A DNA stretch of 58,907 bases, taken from NCBI GenBank assembly GCA_900757505.1, contig CAAEOE010000029.1, forward strand, positions 1 through 58,907, in the 5' to 3' direction. Position numbers and translations under genes: made by a program. Within the stretch, counting starts at the first letter, position 1; every line of letters begins with the position of its first letter. The stretch comes from an uncultured Collinsella sp. GTDB taxonomy: Bacteria; Actinomycetota; Coriobacteriia; Coriobacteriales; Coriobacteriaceae. The notes under the pieces are model-generated. The model worked only from the letters and a program-made list of their open reading frames with translations, was not told the DNA's origin and did not search any database. Below are positions 16,505 to 24,184 of the stretch, piece after piece.

Positions 16505-16586
16505 TTTATATCTTGTGATGGAATAGTTCCTGTTTGCGGCAGAATAGGGCTTAAACAGGGACTATTCCACCGCAACTGATGGGAGG
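16505..16586. repeat. Intergenic long hairpin, copy A
   Basis: Arms at 16513-16535 and 16553-16575 pair over 23 bases with G-U pairs and one mismatch. The loop contains GCAGAATAGGG. The same layout, flank (CCTTTTATA) and tail (CACCGCAACTGATG before a ribosome site) recur at 17672-17751. Confidence 0.75.
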
Positions 16587-16591
16587 CTATC

Positions 16592-17611
16592 GTGGGTGAC
16601 CGAGGTTTACGTAATGATTCGCGTGAGGTCCGTTGGGGCATTTTGGGCGCTGGGCGCATTTCTCATCGATTTGCATCGTCGCTCAAGAAGGTCGACGGGG
16701 CACGGCTGGTGGCTGCGGCCGGCCGCACTCCTGCACATGTCGAGGAATTTTGCCGAGCGTTTTCGATCGATGCTGCGCATGGCCATGCCTCGGTCGACGA
16801 TAACGGCAATGCGGCTTATGACGCGCTGATTGCCGACCCCGATGTCGACGCAATCTACTTGGCGCTTCCGCATGGCATGCATACGCGTTGGGCCTGTCGC
16901 GCGCTGTGCGCCGGAAAGGCCGTGCTGTGCGAAAAGCCGGCCGTTTTGAGTGAGGAAGAGGCTCTCTCGCTCGCCTCCGCCTCTCGCGAGCGCGGCGTGC
17001 TGTTTATGGAGGCGATGAAAAATCGGTTTTGTCCGATGCGTACTCGCGTGAAGGGTTTGCTTGCGTCGGGCGAGCTCGGCCGTATCGTCTCGATCTTAAG
17101 CGTGCAAAAACTCGATTATGGTGAGTCCCCTTCGAGTTATCTGCTCGATCCGTTGCAGGGTGGCTGTCTATATGACATGGGCTGCTATGCGGTCGGGTGG
17201 TTTGAGGATTTGCTTGCGGGTGCGTGCGATGTTTCGTCTCGTGAAGTTCGCTGGCGTGACGTATCGGGCGGCCGCGTGGATTGGGCCGATGAGATCCATA
17301 TGAATGTCGGCGGTATACCCATTCATATGGTGGTCGACGGCAAAGCGGCATATGAGAGCCGCTTAACGATTGCCTGCGAGCGGGGCTCGTTGGAAATCGA
17401 GCGTCTCCATCGCCCCGAGCTCGCCCATGTGAAGTACTCCGACGGACGAATGCTCGAAATAAATGCCCCGTTTGAGGTCGATGATTTCTACGGCGAAATC
17501 CAGCATGCGACCCAGCTCATCCGGGCGGGGAAACTCGAAAGCCCCATCATGTCCCTAGCCGCCACACAGCGCTGTGCTCACATCATCGATGCGATTCGTT
17601 TGAAACTTTAG
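16592..17611 (+). CDS. Gfo/Idh/MocA family oxidoreductase
   Basis: 339 residues. NAD(P) fold VRWGILGAGRISHRFA near residue 13, then VDAIYLALPHGMHTRWA and KAVLCEKPAVLSEEEA with the catalytic Lys. The region SYLLDPLQGGCLYDMGCYAV belongs to the dimerisation and substrate domain, as in trans-dihydrodiol dehydrogenase-like members. GTG 16592 follows GGGAGG. It is preceded by hairpin copy A and followed by copy B. It differs from the oxidoreductase at 7496-8602. Confidence 0.86.
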   Translation: MGDRGLRNDSREVRWGILGAGRISHRFASSLKKVDGARLVAAAGRTPAHVEEFCRAFSIDAAHGHASVDDNGNAAYDALIADPDVDAIYLALPHGMHTRWACRALCAGKAVLCEKPAVLSEEEALSLASASRERGVLFMEAMKNRFCPMRTRVKGLLASGELGRIVSILSVQKLDYGESPSSYLLDPLQGGCLYDMGCYAVGWFEDLLAGACDVSSREVRWRDVSGGRVDWADEIHMNVGGIPIHMVVDGKAAYESRLTIACERGSLEIERLHRPELAHVKYSDGRMLEINAPFEVDDFYGEIQHATQLIRAGKLESPIMSLAATQRCAHIIDAIRLKL

Positions 17612-17671
17612 GGCGTGGGGGGGCATGGCGCCAGCGTGTGGAATGCCTGGAGGCCTTTGCTCCTGATGCCC

Positions 17672-17756
17672 CTTTTATAACTTGCGGTGGAATACGGTCT
17701 GTTTGCGCCAAAATAGGGCACCAATAGACCGTATTTCACCGCAACTGATGAGGAGG
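17672..17756. repeat. Intergenic long hairpin, copy B
   Basis: Arms at 17682-17700 and 17726-17744 pair over 19 bases with one G-U. The loop has GCCAAAATAGGGC, matching the loop of copy A. The stem bases differ between copies A and B while pairing is kept, so the fold rather than the sequence is conserved. Confidence 0.75.
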
Positions 17757-17765
17757 GAGCTGGAA

Positions 17766-18632
17766 ATGCTGACGATCGGGTGTCATCTTTCGACGACGAA
17801 GGGCTATCGGGCAATGGGGGAGACGGCGTTGTCCATTGGCGCCAATACCTTTGCGTTCTTTACGCGCAACCCGCGCGGTGGCAAGGCAAAAGATCTTGAC
17901 ATGGATGACGTGGCGGCCCTGCGCGAGCTTATGGAGCAAAACGACTTTGGACCGCTGGTAGCGCATGCCCCGTATACCTATAACCCCTGCTCAGCCAAAG
18001 AGCGGGCGCGCGAGTTTGCCCTGGAGGCCATGGCAGAGGACCTGCGGCGCATGGAGGCGCTGCCCGGCAACTACTACAACTTCCATCCCGGTGCGCATGT
18101 GGGGCAGGGCTCCGACGCCGGCATTCAGATGATTGTCGACACCCTGTGCCAGGTGATGTTTGAGGGCCAACAGACAACGGTACTGCTCGAGACCATGGCC
18201 GGCAAGGGTACCGAGGTGGGCCGCAGCTTTGAGGAACTGGCGTGCATTATCGAGGGCGTTGCCGCCAAGTGCCCAGAGCTGTCCGATAAGCTGGGCGTTT
18301 GTTTGGATACCTGCCATGTGAGCGATGCCGGTTACGACATCATCCATGATCTGGACGGCGTACTCGACGAGTTCGACCGCGTGGTGGGTATCGATCGCTT
18401 GCGTGCCGTACACATCAACGATTCGAAGAACCCTTGTGGCGCCCATAAAGATCGTCACGAGTGCATCGGCAAGGGATACCTTGGCAGCGAGGAATTAGGT
18501 GGCGGTATGCAGGTTATGCAGAATATTGTATCGAATGTCCGCTTGCGCGCATTGCCATTCATTTTGGAGACACCGAACGAACTTGCAGGTTATGCAGCTG
18601 AAATAAGACTATTAAGGTCATTGCAGCAGTAA
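17766..18632 (+). CDS. nfo: Deoxyribonuclease IV (AP endonuclease)
   Basis: 288 residues, the usual Nfo length. It incises DNA 5' to abasic sites in base excision repair. The tri-zinc ligands are visible: IGCHLSTTKG near residue 4, the FHPGAHVGQG histidines, LLETMAGKG (Glu), CLDTCHVSDAGYD (Asp, His), VHINDSKN and the KDRHECIGKG segment. ATG 17766 follows AGGAGG; an earlier in-frame ATG (17682) would run through the hairpin. Confidence 0.93.
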   Translation: MLTIGCHLSTTKGYRAMGETALSIGANTFAFFTRNPRGGKAKDLDMDDVAALRELMEQNDFGPLVAHAPYTYNPCSAKERAREFALEAMAEDLRRMEALPGNYYNFHPGAHVGQGSDAGIQMIVDTLCQVMFEGQQTTVLLETMAGKGTEVGRSFEELACIIEGVAAKCPELSDKLGVCLDTCHVSDAGYDIIHDLDGVLDEFDRVVGIDRLRAVHINDSKNPCGAHKDRHECIGKGYLGSEELGGGMQVMQNIVSNVRLRALPFILETPNELAGYAAEIRLLRSLQQ

Positions 18633-18693
18633 TGACTGTTACAAAGTGGAGTGTTCCATTCACGTTATGGGTTTGTTTCAATCAGTTTTCTCA

Positions 18694-18722
18694 TTGCAGA
18701 TTCGTAATTCCGGGTGCATAAT
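18694..18722 (+). promoter_or_regulatory. Promoter of the amino-acid ABC operon
   Basis: TTGCAG (18694-18699), a 17-base spacer and CATAAT (18717-18722), about 57 bases before the start codon of the binding protein. Confidence 0.55.
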
Positions 18723-18779
18723 AGCCAACAGTTTTTGCAGACCTCTGAATCAAACGAGGTCACCGGAAGGAGACTGATT

Positions 18780-19640
18780 ATGAAGCTGAAGAAGCTTGGC
18801 GCATTTGCCGCCACGGGTGCTATGGCGCTCGCCCTCGCTCTGACGGGCTGCGGCTCGTCCAACGCCACCTCTGGTTCTGATGCCGGTTCCAGCAGCTCTG
18901 ACGACGCTAAGGTCGAGAAGGTCGACGGCTCCAAGGAGTACGCGCTCGTCAAGGACGGTACGCTGACCGTCGGCACCTCTGCCGAGTACGCTCCGTTTGA
19001 GTACAAGGATGACAACGGCGATTATCAGGGCTTTGACCTTGAGCTCATCAAGGCTATCGGCGACAAGCTGGGCCTGGATGTCGACTATGTCAACAATGAC
19101 TTTGACACGCTGGTTCCGGGCGTCGCCTCGGGCGCCAAGTATGACGTCTCCATCGCGGCTATCACTGACACGCCCGAGCGTGAGAAGGAAGTCACTTTCT
19201 CCGATTCCTACTACATGGACGATCAAGCTATCGTGACCAAGGTCGATAACACCGACATCACGGCCGACAACTACAGCGAGAAGCTCAACAACGCCGACGC
19301 TACCATCATTGTCCAGTCTGGCTCGACCGCCGAGTCCTTTGCCCAGGAGAACTTCCCCAAGGCCAAGATCGTCCCCTACAAGGACGCCACCGAGTGCTTC
19401 AGCGCCCTGCAGTCCGACAAGGGCGACGCCGTAGTCACCAACCGCTCCGTTGCCAGCCAGCTGACCGCCGAGCAGTTCAACACCTGCCAGACCATCAAGC
19501 AGATCAGCACCGGCGAGGAGTACGCCATCGCCATCAACCAGGGCAACACCAAGCTCAAGGACGACATCAACCAGGCCATCAAGGACCTGACCGACGACGG
19601 TACCGTTGACGCCCTCATGGCTAAGTACAACATCAAGTAA
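18780..19640 (+). CDS. Polar amino-acid ABC transporter binding lipoprotein
   Basis: 286 residues. Signal with lipobox LALTGCGSS (Cys near residue 22), then a Ser/Asp-rich linker to about 45. The solute-binding fold (family 3) follows: LTVGTSAEYAPFEYKDDNG, GFDLELIKAIGDKLGL, YDVSIAAITDTPERE. It captures an amino acid outside the membrane for the permease and ATPase downstream. GGAAGGAG precedes ATG 18780. Codon use suggests high expression. Confidence 0.92.
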   Translation: MKLKKLGAFAATGAMALALALTGCGSSNATSGSDAGSSSSDDAKVEKVDGSKEYALVKDGTLTVGTSAEYAPFEYKDDNGDYQGFDLELIKAIGDKLGLDVDYVNNDFDTLVPGVASGAKYDVSIAAITDTPEREKEVTFSDSYYMDDQAIVTKVDNTDITADNYSEKLNNADATIIVQSGSTAESFAQENFPKAKIVPYKDATECFSALQSDKGDAVVTNRSVASQLTAEQFNTCQTIKQISTGEEYAIAINQGNTKLKDDINQAIKDLTDDGTVDALMAKYNIK

Positions 19641-19662
19641 AATAGTCACTTGATTGCGCGCG

Positions 19663-19692
19663 GGCCCTTTCCATTTTGCGGAGAGGGCCTTT
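19663..19692 (+). terminator. Hairpin between binding-protein and permease genes
   Basis: GGCCCTTTCC (19663-19672) pairs with GGAGAGGGCC (19680-19689), then TTTGC. Such partial terminators let the binding protein be made in excess over the permease. Confidence 0.65.
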
Positions 19693-19757
19693 GCGCTTCT
19701 CTTGACGGAGAGCGTTTCCGTCTCGTTTTGCCGGCAACTTCTACGATAGGAGCCACC

Positions 19758-21119
19758 TTGTCTCGACTGAACAAAGGGGCCACGGAGCAGCGTTTTCCAC
19801 TGCCCGCCTTGCTCCAAAAGCTAGCCTGCGTCATGGCCGTGGCGCTCGCGCTGGTGTGCGCGGGGGCATATGCGCCCACGACCGCCCAGGCGCTTGAGAC
19901 CGCAAAGATTACTGCCCGACCCAACACCGGTTCGGGCAGCGCTGTGGTCGGCGGCACCGAGACGCGCATTACCTGGGAAGTTCAGGCCGATGCCGACGAG
20001 GAGCTGAGCGGTCTATCGCTGACGTTTGTCGACGGCACGACGTTTGGTACCGATGACACGCGATTGACGATGCTCTCGGGCGAGGACCTCATGGACCGTA
20101 CGCCCATGAAGCCTACGTGCAAGGTCGACGGCCAGACGCTCAAGATCGATTTTGGCGAGACGGCTCCGGCCGGCGGCTATTTCCGTGTCGAGGTCTACGG
20201 CGTGACCTTCCCCGTCGAGGGCGGCGACGAGGCTTTTAGCGGCACCTACACGTTGGCTGACGGTTCAACCAAGAAGATCTCCAAGATTCCTTCCGTCGAG
20301 ATTAAGGGCGTGACGGCATTCGATAACTTCCTGGCCGACCTTAAGGAGCAGCCGTGGGTCGAGGCATGGAATTCCAACATGTTCCTTCGCCTGTTCCTGA
20401 ACCCGGTCATTTTGGTTCAGAGCCTGCCGATCGTATTCAAAGGCTTCCTCATGTCGCTCTCGATCGTGCTCGTGGCATTTCCGTTGGCCATTCCCTTTGG
20501 CTTTGCCTTGTCACTCATGCGCATCTCCAAGTCGCGCATCCTGCGTTGCCTTGCCGGCATCTATGTGAATATCATCCGCGGTACGCCGGCGTTCCTGCAG
20601 ATCTACATCGCGTTCTTTGGCCTGCCGCTGGCCGGCGTCAAGGTTGACGATTATGTGCTGGGCGTCATCGTCATGGCCATGAACTCGTCCGCCTACCTGT
20701 GCGAGATCTTCCGCGCCGGTATTCAGTCGATCCCCAAGGGCCAGAACGAGGCCGCGCGCTCGCTGGGCATGAACGCCTTCCAGACGCTGCTCTACGTTAT
20801 GATTCCGCAGACGTTCCGCAATGTCCTGCCTACGCTGACCAGCGAGTTTATCCTGCTTTACAAGGATACGTCGCTGCTCGCGGCCGTGGGCGTGGTCGAG
20901 ATCGTCATGAACGCCCGTACCATCGTGGCCACGACGGGTTCCATTACGCCATATGTGGTTGCCGCGCTGTTCTACCTGGTCATCACCCTGCCGCTTGCTC
21001 GCTTGGTGAGCGGTCTTGAGGCGAGGCTTCTGGGGACGGCCGAAACCAAGAAGAAGCGTCCCGCCAAGAGCGCTGGACAGGTCGTCGCGACGCCCGCCGA
21101 CCACATCGCCGGTCTGTAA
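19758..21119 (+). CDS. Amino-acid ABC permease with exported N-terminal domain
   Basis: 453 residues from TTG 19758, chosen because AGGAG sits five bases upstream. Residues ~15-45 look like a signal or anchor (LACVMAVALALVCAGAYA). About 45-210 form an extracellular beta-rich domain of unknown fold. The rest is a HisMQ-type permease with its EAA loop EAARSLGMNAFQTLLYVMIP and the IIRGTPAFLQ segment. The extra domain is unusual for this family and might help dock the binding lipoprotein. Overlaps neither neighbour; the ATPase follows 12 bases later. Confidence 0.87.
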   Translation: MSRLNKGATEQRFPLPALLQKLACVMAVALALVCAGAYAPTTAQALETAKITARPNTGSGSAVVGGTETRITWEVQADADEELSGLSLTFVDGTTFGTDDTRLTMLSGEDLMDRTPMKPTCKVDGQTLKIDFGETAPAGGYFRVEVYGVTFPVEGGDEAFSGTYTLADGSTKKISKIPSVEIKGVTAFDNFLADLKEQPWVEAWNSNMFLRLFLNPVILVQSLPIVFKGFLMSLSIVLVAFPLAIPFGFALSLMRISKSRILRCLAGIYVNIIRGTPAFLQIYIAFFGLPLAGVKVDDYVLGVIVMAMNSSAYLCEIFRAGIQSIPKGQNEAARSLGMNAFQTLLYVMIPQTFRNVLPTLTSEFILLYKDTSLLAAVGVVEIVMNARTIVATTGSITPYVVAALFYLVITLPLARLVSGLEARLLGTAETKKKRPAKSAGQVVATPADHIAGL

Positions 21120-21131
21120 GGAGGTCCTATC

Positions 21132-21884
21132 ATGAGCGAAACCAATAACTCGAACGAGGTCGTCGTCAGCATCAAGAACCTCCAGAAGGCCTTCGGCGAT
21201 AACGTGGTCCTGCGCGACATCGATCTGGATGTGCACAAGGGCGAGGTCGTCGTAGTCCTGGGTCCTTCGGGCTCGGGCAAGTCGACGATGCTTCGCTGCA
21301 TCAATCGTCTGGAGCATCCCACGAGCGGCTCGATCGTCGTTGAGGGCGTGGACGTTTGCGCCAAGGGCGTCGACCTTAACAAGGTACGTACGCATCTGGG
21401 TATGGTGTTCCAGCAGTTCAATTTGTTCCCGCACCTGTCAGTCAAAAAGAACGTCATGCTCGCACAGCAAAAGGTACTCAAGCGCAGCAAGGAAGAGGCC
21501 GAGAAAATCGCTATCGAGGAGCTGACCAAGGTCGGTCTTGCCGAGCGCATCGACTTTATGCCGAGCCAGCTCTCGGGTGGCCAGCAGCAGCGCGTTGCCA
21601 TCGCCCGCGCCCTGTCGATGAACCCTCACGTCATGCTCTTTGACGAGGCCACGTCGGCGCTCGACCCCGAGCTGGTTCGCGACGTTCTTGGCGTTATGCG
21701 CGATCTTGCACGTGACGGTATGACCATGATCGTCGTGACGCATGAGATGGGCTTTGCCCGCGACGTCGCCGACCGCGTCGTCTTTATGGACGGCGGCGTT
21801 ATCGTGGAAGAGGGTACGCCGAGCGAGGTCTTCGACCACCCCAAGAGCGAGCGCACCAAGGCGTTCTTGGGAAATATCTCGTAG
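21132..21884 (+). CDS. Amino-acid ABC transporter ATPase
   Basis: 250 residues, GlnQ-like. Walker A GPSGSGKST, Q-loop VFQQFNLFPHLS, signature LSGGQQQR, Walker B VMLFDEATSALDPE and the H-loop VTHEMGFA are all intact. It powers import with the permease encoded just upstream. GGAGG precedes ATG 21132. Last gene of the three-gene operon. Confidence 0.94.
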   Translation: MSETNNSNEVVVSIKNLQKAFGDNVVLRDIDLDVHKGEVVVVLGPSGSGKSTMLRCINRLEHPTSGSIVVEGVDVCAKGVDLNKVRTHLGMVFQQFNLFPHLSVKKNVMLAQQKVLKRSKEEAEKIAIEELTKVGLAERIDFMPSQLSGGQQQRVAIARALSMNPHVMLFDEATSALDPELVRDVLGVMRDLARDGMTMIVVTHEMGFARDVADRVVFMDGGVIVEEGTPSEVFDHPKSERTKAFLGNIS

Positions 21885-21909
21885 CCGCTTTATATGACTG
21901 ACATAACAG

Positions 21910-21945
21910 AAAACGGGAGCCGGATGTGATCCGGCTCCCGTTTTT
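21910..21945 (+). terminator. Strong terminator of the ABC operon
   Basis: A 16-bp perfect stem (21910-21925 with 21929-21944, core ACGGGAGCCGGAT), a 3-nt loop and a T-run. The A-rich foot also gives a T-run on the minus strand, so it may serve the flavodoxin gene too. Confidence 0.93.
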
Positions 21946-22001
21946 GTTGGGATGCGAATGTGTTTTGGTGCAGAGCTCGTTATGGGCGGAGCTCATTGCC
22001 G

Positions 22002-22421
22002 CTAGGCGAGCTCGGCTCCAAGGGCGCGGCAGGCCGCCTCGCCCTCATCGTCGGGAGCGTCGTAGCAGATGACGGAATCGACGACGTTGACGCCCGCCTC
22101 GTCGGCGTCGGCCTTCCAGTTGTCCATCCACTCGCCCTCGGCCCACGAATAGGAGCCAAAGAGGACGACCTTCTTGTCGCCGAGAACCTCCTTGACCTCG
22201 TCCCACATCGGCTGGAACTCATCGTACTCGAGTTCCTCGGAGCCCATGGCGGGGCAGCCGAAGGCGAAGGCGTCGTAGTCGGCGGCCCTGTCGGCAGAGA
22301 AGTCGGCGCAGGGGATGACCTCAGTCTCGGCACCCGCGGACGTGGCGCCTTCGGCGACGAGGTTTGCCATGGCCTCGGTATTGCCCGTGCCACTCCAATA
22401 GACGACGGCGATCTTGCTCAT
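22002..22421 (-). CDS. Flavodoxin
   Basis: 139 residues, the short-chain length. The FMN phosphate loop is YWSGTGNTEAMA near residue 8; AFGCPAMGSEELE and LFGSYSWAEGEWM are the two isoalloxazine loops. It carries low-potential electrons in place of ferredoxin. AAAGGAA precedes ATG 22421. It is the second gene after a DUF3793 gene, 46 bases away, under what looks like one promoter. Confidence 0.93.
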   Translation of the reverse strand: MSKIAVVYWSGTGNTEAMANLVAEGATSAGAETEVIPCADFSADRAADYDAFAFGCPAMGSEELEYDEFQPMWDEVKEVLGDKKVVLFGSYSWAEGEWMDNWKADADEAGVNVVDSVICYDAPDDEGEAACRALGAELA

Positions 22422-22467
22422 ATGTTTTCCTTTCGGTTGTGCGGCGTGCGGCCGCGTTTTGTATGCT

Positions 22468-23172
22468 CTATCGGGTTGCCTGGACAAGTTGTCCCAGGGT
22501 GCAGCCCTGTTGATAGATGTACGTAAGGTATTGCGTGCATGCGCGATAGGAATCGAAGGTCGTGAGCGCCTGCTCAACGTTTGTGTATACCTTCCATGCG
22601 CCAAAGACCTTATAGTTTTCGCCGTGCTGGACGATAAACTGATGGACATCTTCGTAGGGATAGCCCAAAAAATAGCCAATTTCGTGGGGGAACTCGCACA
22701 TGCACCCCGTATCGCAGTGCCTATTTCGCGCGAGTGCGCAGACGCTGCTGTCATAGGCGCTTTCTGCGGCATTGCTGCTTGCCAGCGTGATGCGCGCGGC
22801 GAGATGCACCAGGGATGCGGGCAGGTTGTGGACATCGTAACCTTCGGCGGTAAGCGCCGTCGTGGCGCGGGGGTCGGAGAGGTATCGCATGAGGTCCGCA
22901 GGGCGGTACACATAGATGAGCGCTCCGCAGGGGCGCCAGACCAAAACGCTCATATGGATCCCGAGTGGCTGGAGCTCGCGGTTGCATTGGGCAATGACCG
23001 CGAGCAGGCGAGAGCGTCGCTCTTCGATATGGGCGGCGCCGGGTTTTCCGCCTTGGTTGGCGTAAACGCCGGGATAGGTAAAGAGCGAGGCCGGCTTGAT
23101 ACCTGCGAGCGTAGGGGAGCAGTTGCGCACGACAGCCGTTTGGTATGTTGGGATGTCAATGGTTCGAGTCAC
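22468..23172 (-). CDS. DUF3793 family protein
   Basis: 234 residues. The C-terminal half has the family's marks: CEFPHEIGYFLGYPYEDVHQ and GENYKVFGAWKVY, then ACTQYLTYIY. The biochemical role of DUF3793 is not known to me; genes of this type commonly sit with flavodoxins in anaerobes. GTG 23172 follows AAAGGAG. Upstream lies a strong TTGACA/TATAAG promoter with a dyad next to it. Confidence 0.8.
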   Translation of the reverse strand: MTRTIDIPTYQTAVVRNCSPTLAGIKPASLFTYPGVYANQGGKPGAAHIEERRSRLLAVIAQCNRELQPLGIHMSVLVWRPCGALIYVYRPADLMRYLSDPRATTALTAEGYDVHNLPASLVHLAARITLASSNAAESAYDSSVCALARNRHCDTGCMCEFPHEIGYFLGYPYEDVHQFIVQHGENYKVFGAWKVYTNVEQALTTFDSYRACTQYLTYIYQQGCTLGQLVQATR

Positions 23173-23196
23173 GATGCTCCTTTCGGGTCCTCAGTT

Positions 23197-23239
23197 GTTA
23201 GCCTAGGAAAACTTATACACGAAAGTAAGCCAATGTCAA
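23197..23239 (-). promoter_or_regulatory. Promoter and dyad of the DUF3793-flavodoxin unit
   Basis: On the minus strand TTGACA (23239-23234), a 16-base spacer, then TATAAG (23217-23212). Just downstream is the dyad GTT-N2-CCTAGG-N2-AAC (23197-23212 on plus), where a repressor would block initiation. Its TTAGCCTA core recalls DtxR/IdeR iron boxes, which would suit a flavodoxin gene. Confidence 0.55.
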
Positions 23240-23301
23240 CAAAAAAGTTTGAAGCGGGAAACTAATTGACCGAACCGACACGAGTTTGGAGTAAGATGGG
23301 A

Positions 23302-23318
23302 ACACCCCATGGGGGTAT
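23302..23318. promoter_or_regulatory. C/G-rich dyad before the HMA gene, CsoR-like
   Basis: ACACCCCATGGGGGTAT: ACCCC-N3-GGGGT flanked by A and T, an inverted repeat of the type bound by copper-sensing CsoR repressors. It lies 31 bases before the HMA gene start. Confidence 0.4.
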
Positions 23319-23348
23319 AGGTATAAGAGTTTGGAGAAAGGGGATCGC

Positions 23349-23732
23349 ATGGAAGACTTGCTAAACCCTGCAAATATCATCGTGCTTGCCGCGATTGTCG
23401 TCGGCATGTTCTTTGGCCTGCGGCGTATTGTCGCTTCGACACACGGAAAGAGCTGCTGCAGCGATGGCACGAGCGGTAAGAAGGCCAAGAAGGTAGTGGT
23501 TGCGGATACCGATCCGTCCCACTACCCCTATAGCGATGAGCTGCTCATCGGCGGCATGAGCTGCGATGGCTGCGCTCAGAATGTGGCCAATGCCCTCAAT
23601 GCGCTGAATGGTGTGTGGGCAACGGTAACGTACGCGGACCACACGGCGCGCGTGCGCTCCAAGCGGCCAATCGATCGCGGTGCTCTCGTGGCGGCCGTGA
23701 AGGATGCGGGTTACTACGTCATGACGCTGTAA
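23349..23732 (+). CDS. Membrane-anchored HMA (copper-type) metal-binding protein
   Basis: 127 residues. One N-terminal transmembrane helix (about 8-27), a short Cys motif (GKSCCSDG), a Lys-rich linker, then a heavy-metal-associated domain from about 62 with GMSCDGCAQNV providing the CxxC pair. Such domains bind Cu(I) and deliver it to pumps. No copper ATPase is adjacent. ATG 23349 follows GGAGAAAGGGG. Confidence 0.8.
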   Translation: MEDLLNPANIIVLAAIVVGMFFGLRRIVASTHGKSCCSDGTSGKKAKKVVVADTDPSHYPYSDELLIGGMSCDGCAQNVANALNALNGVWATVTYADHTARVRSKRPIDRGALVAAVKDAGYYVMTL

Positions 23733-23758
23733 GCGCCGCCTTGGATGCACTTCCTTGT

Positions 23759-24184
23759 CTAGGCTCGTCCGCGCAGTTCGATGTCAAGAATGTCATCGAA
23801 ATCGATGGCGATGTCTTTGAGCTTGAGGAGCTTGAAGGCAGGGAGTACCTCGTCGAGGATGCCGGTGCGGGAGCGATAGCCGTACGCATCGTAATAGGTG
23901 ACGCGGACTAGGTCGCCACGTTTGAGGCCCTCGAGCTTTTTCGAAAGCTCGAGGGCTTTTTCTTCCGTGAGTTCACATTTTGGTTCGGCGGTGATCTCTT
24001 GCTTGCGCACGAGTTCGTAATATCCCGTGAGGGCGGCAAAGGGCATAAACTGCGCGGCACGGCCGGCACGGACGGCGCCGTTAGCGGTGAGCTTGGGGTC
24101 GGCGGAGCGACGTCTTCCCTCGGGGTCCGCTAGGCGTTCAAAAGGTGTCGGTGGCCGCATCGGCTGCTGTTGGGGCTTAGGCAC
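23759..24184 (-). CDS. YolD-like protein
   Basis: 141 residues. RAAQFMPFAALTGYYELVRKQE is the family core, followed by a WYL/SH3-like barrel (GDLVRVTYYDAYGYRSRTGILDE). YolD proteins are regularly encoded beside Y-family polymerases and are thought to act with them in damage tolerance. It overlaps the polymerase gene end by 8 bases and shares its SOS promoter. Confidence 0.8.
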   Translation of the reverse strand: MPKPQQQPMRPPTPFERLADPEGRRRSADPKLTANGAVRAGRAAQFMPFAALTGYYELVRKQEITAEPKCELTEEKALELSKKLEGLKRGDLVRVTYYDAYGYRSRTGILDEVLPAFKLLKLKDIAIDFDDILDIELRGRA

